A stretch of DNA of 64,000 nucleotides from Methylocapsa sp. S129 (GTDB taxonomy: Bacteria > Pseudomonadota > Alphaproteobacteria > Rhizobiales > Beijerinckiaceae): the NCBI RefSeq assembly GCF_009765995.1, contig NZ_LMUI01000024.1, positions 1 through 64,000 on the forward strand, given 5' to 3'. The translations under genes and the position numbers were made by a program. This document shows, piece after piece, positions 48,420 to 57,272 of this stretch. Positions within the stretch are counted from its first letter, which is position 1, and each line of letters starts with the position of its first letter. The notes under the pieces are model-generated. The model was not told where the DNA came from. It saw only the letters and a list, made by a program, of their open reading frames with translations, and did no database searches.

Positions 48420-49645
48420 CACGCCTTGACGGCTTCTGGCGCGGCGTCCTCGCCCATCTTCACGTCATGCGCCTCGACGCCGAAGCCGACCAACAGAGCG
48501 ATCACGATTGCGACCGTGCCGGCGACGCCGGCCAGCGCCCAGGAGTAATTGTGCGGCTCCGTTCGCTCGCCAATGCCCGATTGCAGCGTCGCATTGTAGG
48601 AAGCCAGCAGATTGCCGAGCTGATAGACGACGCCGGGAAAAGTCGCGCGGATGCTCGGCGGCGACAATTCATTGAGATGCGCGGGGATGACGCCCCACGC
48701 GCCCTGCACGCAGATCTGCATCAGGAAGGCGCCGATGCCGAGCGTCAGCGCCGTCGCGCCGAACGCCCAGAGCGGCAGCACCAGCAATGACAGCAGCGCC
48801 GCCAGTACGATCGTGACGCGTCGGCCGATGCGCTGCGACAGCGCGCCAAACGCGATGCCGCCGATCACGGCGCCCGCATTATAGATCAGCGCGATCGTGC
48901 TCACGGTGGAATGGTCGAAGCCGTGCTGCCCGGCGAGGAAGAGGTTGGGATAGATGTCCTGGGTGCCGTGGCTGAAGAAGTTGAACGCCGTCATCAGGAT
49001 CACGGCGTAGATCGTCAGTCCGACATGCTGGCGCAGAACCGCGACGATGGAGGGGCGCGGCGCCGCCTGGCGCGCCGTCCAGTCCGGGCTTTCGGGCACG
49101 TGTCGGCGGATATAGAGCACGAGCAGCGCCGGCAGCACGCCGATCATGAACATGCCGCGCCATCCGACATAGGGATAGGCGACGAAGAACGTCAAAGTGG
49201 CGAGGAAATAGCCGGCGGGATAGCCCGATTGCAGCAGCCCCGAGACCCAGCCGCGCCATTTCGCCGGAATGGTCTCCATGGTCAGCGAACTGCCAATGCC
49301 CCATTCGCCGCCCATCGCGATGCCGAACAAAGCACGCAGCACGAGAAAGCTAATCAGATTAGGAGCAAGGCCCGAGAGCAATTCGAAAACCGAATAGCAT
49401 AAGACGCTCGCCATCAGCAGCGGTCGCCGTCCGAAGCGATCGGCCAGCCGGCCGAAGATGAAGGCGCCGAGCGCCCGCATCGCCAGCGTCAGCGTGACCG
49501 CGACGGTGACCGTCGTGACGGTGACGCCAAATTCCTTGGCGATGTCGCTGAACACGAAAACCATGATGAAGAAATCGAAAGCGTCCAGCGTCCAGCCCAG
49601 GAAGCTGGCGAGCACCACTTTGCGCGCGCGATCGATATCGTCCAT
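48419..49645 (-). CDS. MFS transporter, sialate/aromatic-acid:H+ symporter-like
   Basis: A 408-residue major facilitator with 12 predicted helices. LGWTLDAFDFFIMVFVFSDI with the Asp-rich first helix and GRLADRFGRRPLLM in loop 2-3 are typical of the NanT/SHS and AAHS branches. It likely imports an organic acid with protons. The ATG at 49645 has AGGAGG about 7 nt upstream. It is coupled to the VOC protein gene. Substrate cannot be read from sequence. Confidence 0.9.
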   Translation of the reverse strand: MDDIDRARKVVLASFLGWTLDAFDFFIMVFVFSDIAKEFGVTVTTVTVAVTLTLAMRALGAFIFGRLADRFGRRPLLMASVLCYSVFELLSGLAPNLISFLVLRALFGIAMGGEWGIGSSLTMETIPAKWRGWVSGLLQSGYPAGYFLATLTFFVAYPYVGWRGMFMIGVLPALLVLYIRRHVPESPDWTARQAAPRPSIVAVLRQHVGLTIYAVILMTAFNFFSHGTQDIYPNLFLAGQHGFDHSTVSTIALIYNAGAVIGGIAFGALSQRIGRRVTIVLAALLSLLVLPLWAFGATALTLGIGAFLMQICVQGAWGVIPAHLNELSPPSIRATFPGVVYQLGNLLASYNATLQSGIGERTEPHNYSWALAGVAGTVAIVIALLVGFGVEAHDVKMGEDAAPEAVKA

Positions 49646-49840
49646 CGGGTTTCCTCCTGAACCGCCACGCCATGGGCCGGATTCGCGCAATCATAACGTC
49701 AATTTTCGCACCCGCCCAACCCAAATCGCGCCGATCCCCACAGCCCGCGTCGACCGGGTTCCGCCAGCGCGGACCGTAAGCGCATGCGTGGGCTGGACGC
49801 TGCCGGAGAGGCGGCGGGCCGAAATCTGGAGGATCAATCA

Positions 49841-50992
49841 ATGTCAAAATCATGGATCGGCGCGGCGCTTGGCGCGCTGGCCGTAGGGGCGGCGCTTGTC
49901 GGCCCGACTTCGGCGCTGGCGCAGACAACCCGCGCGACCACCGAAATCCCCGCCGACAAGGCGAAGGTCACGGGCGCGATCATCATCGACTATAATTCCC
50001 GTTCCGAGCGCTCGACCAGCAATGTCGACACCTATGAAATCCAGGATCTGGCCGTCGCCGACCTGATGATCTTAAAAGGCGCCATTCAGCGCATTCCCGA
50101 CCAGCGTATGACCTATTCGGTCCGCATGGACGTGATCAATCCGGCGAACCCGACGCAGATCGCGCGCGACGCAGCGATCCTGCGCGGCGATCTTCTGATC
50201 GACGCGGACGGGCGCTACAATCCCGAGGACGGGAGTCTCAGGCTCGACGTCGTTAAGGGAAACCAGTCGTCGAACAAATTCATCGGCGACATCCAGGGTC
50301 GCGAGGTCGCCCGCTGGTGGCAGATCGGCAAGAAACTCAAGGCGGCGACCAATGAGGCGACGAAAGCCTATTCGCGCCTCGTCAACGGCAAGGTGGTCTC
50401 GATCCAGGTTAAGAATCCCGACCCGCTGCGGTTCGAAGGTCTCGGTCTCGCCGCCGGCCCGTTCTCGTTCATCGCGGCGTCCAAAGTCTCGGGCGTGTTC
50501 GATTACGATTACGAACTGGGCAATTGGCTGACCGATCAGGCCGGATTGCAATTCACTTATAATGTCGGCGACAATGTGATCTCAGACCATGTCACCGGCT
50601 CGATCCGTTATGTCGAGGAAGGCGGCGAGTTCACCGATTCCAAGGCGAAGAAACACGCCTACACGTCCTATTACGACTATAATCTTCGCTTCAACGAACC
50701 GACGGTCAACAAGGACGCTTCATTCTTTGGCGGCGACGCGGCGCAGGCCGATACCGACGCTTTCTTCTCATCGGCCGATCAGACCAAGCCCGGCCTGTAC
50801 GGCCGCGTCTATTACGCCGACACCGACACCGACTGCAAGAAAGCCAAGGACAGCAAGGGCGTGACCAAATGCGTCGGACCGACCCATTCGGAAGTCACCT
50901 ACGACCTGCATGGCATCGGCCTCACCTATCAGCAATTGGCGAACTGGATGAAGGTCGAGCAGCTCGTCATCGGTCCGTTCACCGACGAGTGA
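49841..50992 (+). CDS. secreted hypothetical protein
   Basis: A 383-residue protein with a signal peptide (residues 1-28, ending ALAQ). The mature part is predicted mostly beta, with strands such as AKVTGAIIIDYNSRSERSTS and YTSYYDYNLRFNEPTV and two late cysteines (TDCKKAK...TKCVG) that could form a disulfide. It may be periplasmic or outer-membrane associated. CTGGAGGATC upstream supports the ATG at 49841. No family recognised; it stands alone. Confidence 0.75.
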   Translation: MSKSWIGAALGALAVGAALVGPTSALAQTTRATTEIPADKAKVTGAIIIDYNSRSERSTSNVDTYEIQDLAVADLMILKGAIQRIPDQRMTYSVRMDVINPANPTQIARDAAILRGDLLIDADGRYNPEDGSLRLDVVKGNQSSNKFIGDIQGREVARWWQIGKKLKAATNEATKAYSRLVNGKVVSIQVKNPDPLRFEGLGLAAGPFSFIAASKVSGVFDYDYELGNWLTDQAGLQFTYNVGDNVISDHVTGSIRYVEEGGEFTDSKAKKHAYTSYYDYNLRFNEPTVNKDASFFGGDAAQADTDAFFSSADQTKPGLYGRVYYADTDTDCKKAKDSKGVTKCVGPTHSEVTYDLHGIGLTYQQLANWMKVEQLVIGPFTDE

Positions 50993-51258
50993 GACGGAGG
51001 CGGGGCGTTTGATTGCGTGCGTTGGACAGCTTCCTGATCCGCCGCGCCGCGCTCTCCGGCGCGGCGTTTTGCGCCGCCGCAGCGACGCCGGCGGATCGTC
51101 GGCAAATCCCCAATCCGCCAAGGAAATCCCGATGATACAGCGCGTTAATCATTTCAATTGTCGGCTTTAAACGTTCCTTATCCGTTGTCGGCGAATAACA
51201 GAGCGTTGGCCGTCGAATTTCATTAAATTTAGCGACGCCTCACAGTAGGTTGTCGGTC

Positions 51259-51894
51259 ATGACGCACGGAATCACGGCAACGAACGAAAGCGAGGGCGGA
51301 GCGCACTCCCGGCGGCGACGCACATTGAGCGCTCGCTTCATCGGAGAGCGCTCGGCGGTCGCGGCGATCGAATTTGCGATGGTCTCGCCTGTCCTTATTC
51401 TGCTCATTATCGAAATATTGCAGATCGGTTTCTACTTTTACACTTCCGCGACCTTGAACTACGCGACCAACGCCGCCGCGCGCCAGATCCGGGTCGGCGC
51501 CGTCGCGGCGTCTTCTGAAACCGCCGCCCAATTCAAAGCGAACTTCTGCTCCTACCTGTCGGGGCCGATGCCCTGCGCCAGTGTCATTCAGAATTTGTAC
51601 ACCGTGCCCGAGGGGGTCAGTCCCGCCGGCTTTTACGCGTTTCTAAATACTACTCAGACGGGGCTCGCTCCGCCGCAGACCAATACCGCGATCCCAGCCG
51701 CCTTTTGTCCGGGACAGCCAGGCTCCGTCATCTATGTCCAGAACTATTACGCCATGCCGATCTTCAGTCCGATTTGGTTTGCGGTCGCCTCGCAGAACTT
51801 TAACGGCAGCGTCGTCCATTTCGTGCTCGCCACAGCCGCCTTCAAAAATGAACCATACCAGGGCGCTCAAGGCGACACCGCGGCGGGGTGCTAG
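51259..51894 (+). CDS. TadE-like pseudopilin
   Basis: A 211-residue protein with a TadE-type prepilin-like region: a basic N-terminus, then AVAAIEFAMVSPVLILLIIE and a long hydrophobic helix. TadE-family pseudopilins are parts of the Tad/Flp pilus assembly machine. It is the first of three such genes separated by 3 nt and 11 nt. The mature part is short and has three cysteines (FCSYL, PCASV, FCPG). The ATG at 51259 is chosen over a TTG 9 nt upstream. Confidence 0.85.
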   Translation: MTHGITATNESEGGAHSRRRRTLSARFIGERSAVAAIEFAMVSPVLILLIIEILQIGFYFYTSATLNYATNAAARQIRVGAVAASSETAAQFKANFCSYLSGPMPCASVIQNLYTVPEGVSPAGFYAFLNTTQTGLAPPQTNTAIPAAFCPGQPGSVIYVQNYYAMPIFSPIWFAVASQNFNGSVVHFVLATAAFKNEPYQGAQGDTAAGC

Positions 51895-51897
51895 ACG

Positions 51898-52587
51898 ATG
51901 TTGACCCTTGTTCGCGCGAGGCTCGCCGAATTTTGTCGCGACCACTCGGGGATCGCGGCGACAGAAATGGCTTTCATCGCCCCGATCATGATCCTGCTCG
52001 CGCTGATGGGCGTCGACGTCACCCGATATGCGCTCGCCACCGAGCAGATCGAACAGGTCGCCAACACGATCGGGCAAATGATCGTCACGACGGGGCCAAC
52101 GACGCCGGGCGGCAGCAGCGCCACTGTGAGCGATACCGACCTGCAATTTTATCATGATTCGGCGATGGTGATATTTCCCGATGTGTTGAGCGACGCGGCC
52201 AATCAGGGGGTCCCGTGGAGCAACGATATCGCCATTTCGATGGCGTTCATTCAGTTCACGCAAGTCGCGCCGAGCTGCACCGTGGCGGGTCCCGCCTGTT
52301 ATCACGCGGCGCCGATCTGGACCGCCGGCAACAAATGGCGCTCATGCAACACCAAGCCGATCGGCGCGCTACCGAGCGACGCATCGGTCCCCAGCCCCAC
52401 GGCATTGCCGCCTGACGTATATGGGCCGGGTTCGCTCATCGCGGTCGACGTCCAATACACCTATCATCCCTGGTTCGGCTCTTATTTTGGCATGGCGTTG
52501 CCGATCGCCAGATCGATGTATATCGCGCCGCGTTATGTCCAGACGCTCACCTATCAGGGTAGCGGCATAATCGCTCAAACGTGTTAG
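51898..52587 (+). CDS. TadE-like pseudopilin
   Basis: A 229-residue protein with the TadE motif (SGIAATEMAFIAPIMILLAL) and a C-terminal domain with paired cysteines (SCTVAGPACYH). The ATG lies 3 nt after the upstream TadE-like stop. It is probably cotranscribed and exported with its neighbours as a minor component of a Tad pilus. The main pilus genes (flp, cpaA-F, tadB/C) are not in this window. Confidence 0.87.
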   Translation: MLTLVRARLAEFCRDHSGIAATEMAFIAPIMILLALMGVDVTRYALATEQIEQVANTIGQMIVTTGPTTPGGSSATVSDTDLQFYHDSAMVIFPDVLSDAANQGVPWSNDIAISMAFIQFTQVAPSCTVAGPACYHAAPIWTAGNKWRSCNTKPIGALPSDASVPSPTALPPDVYGPGSLIAVDVQYTYHPWFGSYFGMALPIARSMYIAPRYVQTLTYQGSGIIAQTC

Positions 52588-52598
52588 CGAGAGAAGCC

Positions 52599-54269
52599 AT
52601 GATCACGGAAGGATTTTTTACCAGGCTCGTCAAATTTCTCGGCCGGCGCGCGGGCGCGGCGCGGCGCGACAGACGCGGCAATGTGGCGATAACCTTCGCG
52701 CTGATGGCGATTCCGCTGATCGTGATGATGGGCGTCGGCCTCGATTTTTATAGAAAATTGTCATACAAGGCGCGGCTTGACGCGGCGGCCGACGCGGCGG
52801 CGATTGCTGCGATCAACACGACACAGGCTTTTCTCACCGCCCCTGGCCAGACCCTGACCGGGTCTGCTCTGACCAATGCCGCCTACGCCGCCGGCCAGGC
52901 GCAGGGCGTCAATGTATTTAAAGCGAACGTGGGCGCAGTGGCGACGGATCTGACGCTGGCGTCTCCGCAAGTCACCGTCGCGCTTTCGCCCAGCGACTCG
53001 CTGGTCATCAATGCTACAGTCACCTATTCCGCGCAGGCGCCGACCGTCGTGGGAGGTCTCGTCGGGATCAGTACGCTCCAGATCGCCGGGCAGTCTCAAT
53101 CCAGCTTGTCGCAAGGCGCGTACGAGAATTTCTATCTCATGCTCGACGTATCGGGTTCGATGGGGCTGCCGACTGCCTCGGCCGATCAGGACACGCTTAA
53201 GGCAAACAACCCCGATGATTATGTGAACAGCGGAATTAGCGAAGTCCAAGGCAACTATGTCGCCTATCCCAATAACACTTGTGCGTTTGCTTGCCATTTC
53301 AATGCTGCGTCGGGCGACGGCAATTATGCAATGCGGAGTTTCGCCTACGCTGAAAGCCATGGCCTCAAGCTTCGTGTGGATTCGCTCGCGTCCGCCGTCT
53401 TAAATCTTATAAACTACGCAAACACACCTGGCCTCGCGACGAAGCCAAATCAATATCAATTGGGAATCTATCCATTCATCAACCATGCGGTGCCGGCTGT
53501 GCCGCTGGCGGCGATGCCACAGTCGGGATCCGCGGCGGTGAACATGTTCACCCCCGTCACCACCACCAGCGCCTTCATCAACACCCTCGTTCCCACCGGC
53601 AGCACAATCCCTGCCAACACCACCACCCGCTCCACCACTCCCCTCACCATCACCACCACCACTACCTACACGACGACCACCTCGCCTTTCGCCAGCACTT
53701 ATCTCGACAATGGCGCCGGTTCCGTCCCCGACATTAACGGCAAGATGCTGTCGATCGGCTCCGGCGGCACGCATTTCGAAAATCTGTGGGGCGACATGAA
53801 ACTTCCGAATATCACAGGCGCGCCGGGCACGGCCGCATCGCCGCAAGGGTACATTTTTATCGTCACCGACGGCGCTGACAACGCTCAGACCTACCCGAAC
53901 TTCACCGGGTCCCAGCCGCAATTGCCGAACGCCAACGGCGTTGTCGGCGCCGCCGCGGCTTCGGGGCCGTATGCTCAGCCGTCATTTTGCAGCCAGGCAA
54001 AAGCCTACGGCTATACTGTCGCGGTCCTGCTAATCCCCTATGTGCCGATCACCCCCGCATCAACGAGTTTTGGCAGCGAGTCCATCAACGTGGATGATAT
54101 CGCCACACCGACGACGTTGACGCCGACCGGCGTGTCGCCGATCGAACAGACGATGACGAATTGCGCGAGCCCCGGCTTTTTCGCCAAAGCTGACAGCGAT
54201 GCCGATATCTCGGCCGCGATCGTGCAACTGTTCCAACAATCGGTAGCCTCGGCGCGCCTCACGCAGTGA
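52599..54269 (+). CDS. TadG-like protein with VWA domain
   Basis: A 556-residue protein. The N-terminal TadE/TadG segment is RDRRGNVAITFALMAIPLIV (residues about 24-43), with a Pilin-like helix. A von Willebrand A domain has a MIDAS motif, DVSGS (183-187), and later IVTDGADN. A Thr-rich tract (about 320-365) interrupts the VWA region. TadG proteins in Tad pilus loci often carry VWA domains and may help surface anchoring. The ATG at 52599 has GAGAGAAG upstream; the preceding TTG frame overlaps the upstream gene. Confidence 0.85.
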   Translation: MITEGFFTRLVKFLGRRAGAARRDRRGNVAITFALMAIPLIVMMGVGLDFYRKLSYKARLDAAADAAAIAAINTTQAFLTAPGQTLTGSALTNAAYAAGQAQGVNVFKANVGAVATDLTLASPQVTVALSPSDSLVINATVTYSAQAPTVVGGLVGISTLQIAGQSQSSLSQGAYENFYLMLDVSGSMGLPTASADQDTLKANNPDDYVNSGISEVQGNYVAYPNNTCAFACHFNAASGDGNYAMRSFAYAESHGLKLRVDSLASAVLNLINYANTPGLATKPNQYQLGIYPFINHAVPAVPLAAMPQSGSAAVNMFTPVTTTSAFINTLVPTGSTIPANTTTRSTTPLTITTTTTYTTTTSPFASTYLDNGAGSVPDINGKMLSIGSGGTHFENLWGDMKLPNITGAPGTAASPQGYIFIVTDGADNAQTYPNFTGSQPQLPNANGVVGAAAASGPYAQPSFCSQAKAYGYTVAVLLIPYVPITPASTSFGSESINVDDIATPTTLTPTGVSPIEQTMTNCASPGFFAKADSDADISAAIVQLFQQSVASARLTQ

Positions 54270-54537
54270 CATCGCCTCGAGCGCGCGTTCCGCGTCAGTC
54301 GAATGCGTGGCGCCGTCGGCCCCGATGGGCAGCCGTCGCCCTTGTCACGCATGCGAACCGTCCGCGAGCGGCGCAGGCAAGCTTGAACCTGTTGATGCTC
54401 ACGAAATGACTCAAAAGTGAAACGCCGCCGCCTTCCGTCATCGATTTGAGATGATAAGCTGCTATCGATTTCCGCCCCAAACGACCAGAGGCGGCAAAGG
54501 CAGCCAGCGACGAATAGGCGAATAGTGGAGGCGGCGA

Positions 54538-54780
54538 ATGGAAGAAACCAAAAACCGACTCGCCTATGTCGGGCGGCGCGCCTATGAGCTGGCGCGAAGC
54601 GGCGACTACGCCGACTTTGCTTCAATCCAGCAGGCGATCATCGACGAGGGATACGATGAAACGGTCCCTTGGTTGGAAAGACCCGGCGTCATCGAGGCGC
54701 TTGACGAGATTTGTTTCGTGAGCCGCGAGGCTGCAACGCGCTCATACGACGGCGCCGCCTGGAGCGAGGCGCGTCCATAA
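54538..54780 (+). CDS. small hypothetical protein
   Basis: An 80-residue soluble protein (MEETKNRLAYVGRRAYELAR, DFASIQQAIIDEGYDETVPW). Helical, with no signal peptide. GGAGG lies 6 nt before the ATG, and codon use fits the genome, which support it as a real gene. I do not recognise the family. Followed by a strong hairpin at 54791. Confidence 0.7.
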   Translation: MEETKNRLAYVGRRAYELARSGDYADFASIQQAIIDEGYDETVPWLERPGVIEALDEICFVSREAATRSYDGAAWSEARP

Positions 54781-54790
54781 GGAGATGCGA

Positions 54791-54821
54791 GCCGCCGGGA
54801 GCATGGAGTCTTCCCGGCGGC
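54791..54821 (+). terminator. strong hairpin after the 80-residue protein gene
   Basis: A perfect 10-bp stem GCCGCCGGGA/TCCCGGCGGC with an 11-nt loop lies 10 nt after the stop. There is no T tract, but the position suggests a transcript end. Confidence 0.55.
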
Positions 54822-55142
54822 CCCTCGCCACTCGGGGCATGGGCGGCCCGAATGGCTAATTCATCTTACGGGATGCGCGGCCCGTAGTTTCACCGCAACG
54901 CGCCTCGATGCATCGTCCCTTTCGAGGCGACGATCCAGGCGATCACCGTTTCGGAAAAGCCGTCGACCCGCTTCCAGGGCCCGTTGCCGGCCCCATGCTG
55001 GGTGGACGCCACGTTCACCCTATAGCCCACGTCCTTGGGCGCCAGCGTCTGGTCATGGCTCTGCGCCGATGCGCACGAACGACCATCCCGTAATTTCCCA
55101 TCGCCCGCGCCAAAACCAGCGTCGGCGACGAGGAGAACGGCA
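54822..55142. other. gap with a coding-like minus-strand remnant
   Basis: Between the small protein gene and a small secreted-protein gene the minus strand, from about 55090 to 54908, reads HDQTLAPKDVGYRVNVASTQ and GNGPWKRVDGFSETVIAWIV before a stop. It lacks a start with a Shine-Dalgarno and is not recognised. It may be the 3' remnant of a lost gene. Confidence 0.35.
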
Positions 55143-55397
55143 ATGAAAAATCTGATCGCTGCCGCGGCCGTCGGGGCCGCGATTCTGGCTTCGTCCTCAG
55201 CGGCGCAGGCCTGGGAATTTTGTGCGCGTGAGCACGGTTTTTGCGCCGCGCCCTATGGCGCCGTGATCCATTACGGCCGCTACGGCGTATTCGCCAACCG
55301 CCGCAGCGCGCCGGGCGGACTGCCCTGCAACAATGACGTCTTCGGCGATCCGCTCGTCGGCGCCCACAAGCTGTGCTTCTTCTCGGCCTGGCGCTGA
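55143..55397 (+). CDS. small secreted cysteine-containing protein
   Basis: An 84-residue protein with a signal peptide (residues 1-23, ending AQA) and a 61-residue mature part holding four cysteines (EFCAREHGFCAAPYG, LPCNND, KLCFF) that could form two disulfides. GAGGAG lies about 7 nt before the ATG. Probably periplasmic or secreted. Family not recognised. Confidence 0.72.
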   Translation: MKNLIAAAAVGAAILASSSAAQAWEFCAREHGFCAAPYGAVIHYGRYGVFANRRSAPGGLPCNNDVFGDPLVGAHKLCFFSAWR

Positions 55398-55743
55398 GGG
55401 GCGCGGCGCCTGCGACGAGGCAAGAGGTCGACCAAAGACCGATCGGGAGCGAACCTGTTTTCAGGAACGCTCGAAGAGCCTTCGCCGCCAGCCCCTTACG
55501 GCTTTCTTAAGCCTTTCGCGATTAGCTCGACGCCGCTTCCCTTGAATGCGGGCGACGCCGATAATTGACCGGAGCCACGGGCCTCTGCGCCGGGCGCATC
55601 CTTGCCGAAGCGAAAGACGCCCGCCCCATGTCATCGCCAACGCGGCGGCCTTCGCTATCGAGACGCGCACGATCGAAGCAAAATGTGGATGAATCAGCGA
55701 TGCGGATTTAGGTCAACATGACTGATGGCGGAGCGGAATTGTC
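55398..55743. other. intergenic stretch, nothing recognised
   Basis: The 346 nt between the small secreted-protein gene and the glycosyltransferase gene show no gene with a ribosome-binding site, no clear repeat and no terminator with a T tract. Confidence 0.5.
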
Positions 55744-57264
55744 GTGACCTACGAATCTGCGCTTGAGGCGCCCGGGCGCGTAAATGTCAGCGGATTTCTC
55801 GCGTCCCGCACGTTCTGGCTGCTAGCGGCTGTCGTCCTATTAGCCGCCGCCGTGCAAATTCACTGGGGCGTCAATACCGACACGTCTTGGAACATCACAC
55901 TAGCCGAGAAAGCGCTGGATGGCGCGCGGCCCTACGTTGATTTCATAGAGATCAACCCTCCTTTGTCGTTTCTTATCTATTTGCCGCCGATTCTCGTCGC
56001 CCGCCTGTCGGGGACAGCGCCTGAATTCGTGATCGACCTGTTTTGTTTCGTGGGCGCCGCGCTCAGTCTCTGGCTCTCGGGAATCGTTCTCGCGCGCGGC
56101 GGCGCCGTTACGCCGGCCGCCGGTTCGCGGCTCGCAGCCATTGCATTCGCCGTGCTGTTGCTGCTCCCCATGCGCGCGTTCAGCGAGCGCGAACATATCG
56201 CGCTGATGGCGAGCCTGCCATGCTTAGCCGCGTTGGCCGTTTGGGCGTCGCGCGAACGCGTTGAACCCATCCTCAGCCTCTTAGCTGGCCTGGGAGCTGG
56301 CCTTGCGATCGCGATCAAACCCCATTTCGCATTGTTTTTTTTGCCTAATCTCACCTATCTCGCGTGGCGCACAGGCTGGCGCTCGCTCGTCCCACGTATC
56401 GAACTATGGGCCGCGCTCGCGGCGGTCGCGCTTTATTGGACCGCGGTTGCGCTGTGGTGCCCCGCTTTCTTCGAGCGCGCCGTGCCCATCGCGCGGGATA
56501 TTTACGTACCCTTCCACAAACCGCTCTCGACGCTGCCTCACGATCCCACGATCCATGCCTGGATCGCACTCGGCGCTTTGCTGGCGTTTGCTGCGCGCAA
56601 ACGCTGGGCCGAGCCGCTCGTCGCCGTGCCGGCTCTGGCGTCCGCCGGCGCCATGGCGGCCTATCTGATTCAAAGCAAGCTCTGGGCCTATCAGGCTTAT
56701 CCCGCATTGGCGCTGCTTGTGCTGGCGCTGCTTCGATTGATCCTGGAGAATCCGGCGACGCCTCATGGCGCGAGGATCGCGCCCGGTCGCTTGGCGGTCG
56801 CCGTCCTCTCGGCGCTGATGATATTTTTTGCCGGCGTCAGGCTTTCCTTGGGAGGTCACGATTCCGACCGGCTGGAACGCGCCGTCGCGCAGATCGCGCC
56901 GCATCCAAAGATTCTTACGATAGCTCCAGGTATCGGGGATGGTCACCCGCTCACGCGACGGGTTCAGGGCGTCTGGGTCGGATCGGTGATGAGTCTTTGG
57001 ATCACCGAGATGAGCGACGCCGCTCTCCGGCGAAATCCAACCCCGGAGGACGCCCGCAAATTTGAGGCCTATCGGCGTCTCGACCGACAAACACTTGTCG
57101 CCGACATTGTCGACAAAAAGCCCGACGCCATCCTGATCGTCGGAGACGACTGGCTAGCTTGGGCGCACAACAACGCCGACGTCGCCGCGGCCCTCGCAGA
57201 ATATCATCTGCGCGAGGCCGTGGACGACGTCATGATCTATGCGCGCAACGACGCCGAGCGCTGA
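55744..57264 (+). CDS. polytopic membrane glycosyltransferase-like protein (PMT/ArnT type)
   Basis: A 506-residue membrane protein with about ten predicted helices and a soluble C-terminal part. The first periplasmic loop (GVNTDTSWNITLAEKALDGA RPYVDF) with acidic residues matches GT39/ArnT-like glycosyltransferases that use polyprenyl-phosphate sugars. A DSDRLERAVAQIAP linker and IVDKKPDAILIVGDDW belong to the soluble end. The start is GTG with GGAGCGG upstream. Acceptor unknown. It is convergent with ahcY, only 8 nt apart. Confidence 0.75.
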   Translation: MTYESALEAPGRVNVSGFLASRTFWLLAAVVLLAAAVQIHWGVNTDTSWNITLAEKALDGARPYVDFIEINPPLSFLIYLPPILVARLSGTAPEFVIDLFCFVGAALSLWLSGIVLARGGAVTPAAGSRLAAIAFAVLLLLPMRAFSEREHIALMASLPCLAALAVWASRERVEPILSLLAGLGAGLAIAIKPHFALFFLPNLTYLAWRTGWRSLVPRIELWAALAAVALYWTAVALWCPAFFERAVPIARDIYVPFHKPLSTLPHDPTIHAWIALGALLAFAARKRWAEPLVAVPALASAGAMAAYLIQSKLWAYQAYPALALLVLALLRLILENPATPHGARIAPGRLAVAVLSALMIFFAGVRLSLGGHDSDRLERAVAQIAPHPKILTIAPGIGDGHPLTRRVQGVWVGSVMSLWITEMSDAALRRNPTPEDARKFEAYRRLDRQTLVADIVDKKPDAILIVGDDWLAWAHNNADVAAALAEYHLREAVDDVMIYARNDAER

Positions 57265-57272
57265 CCGAACGC

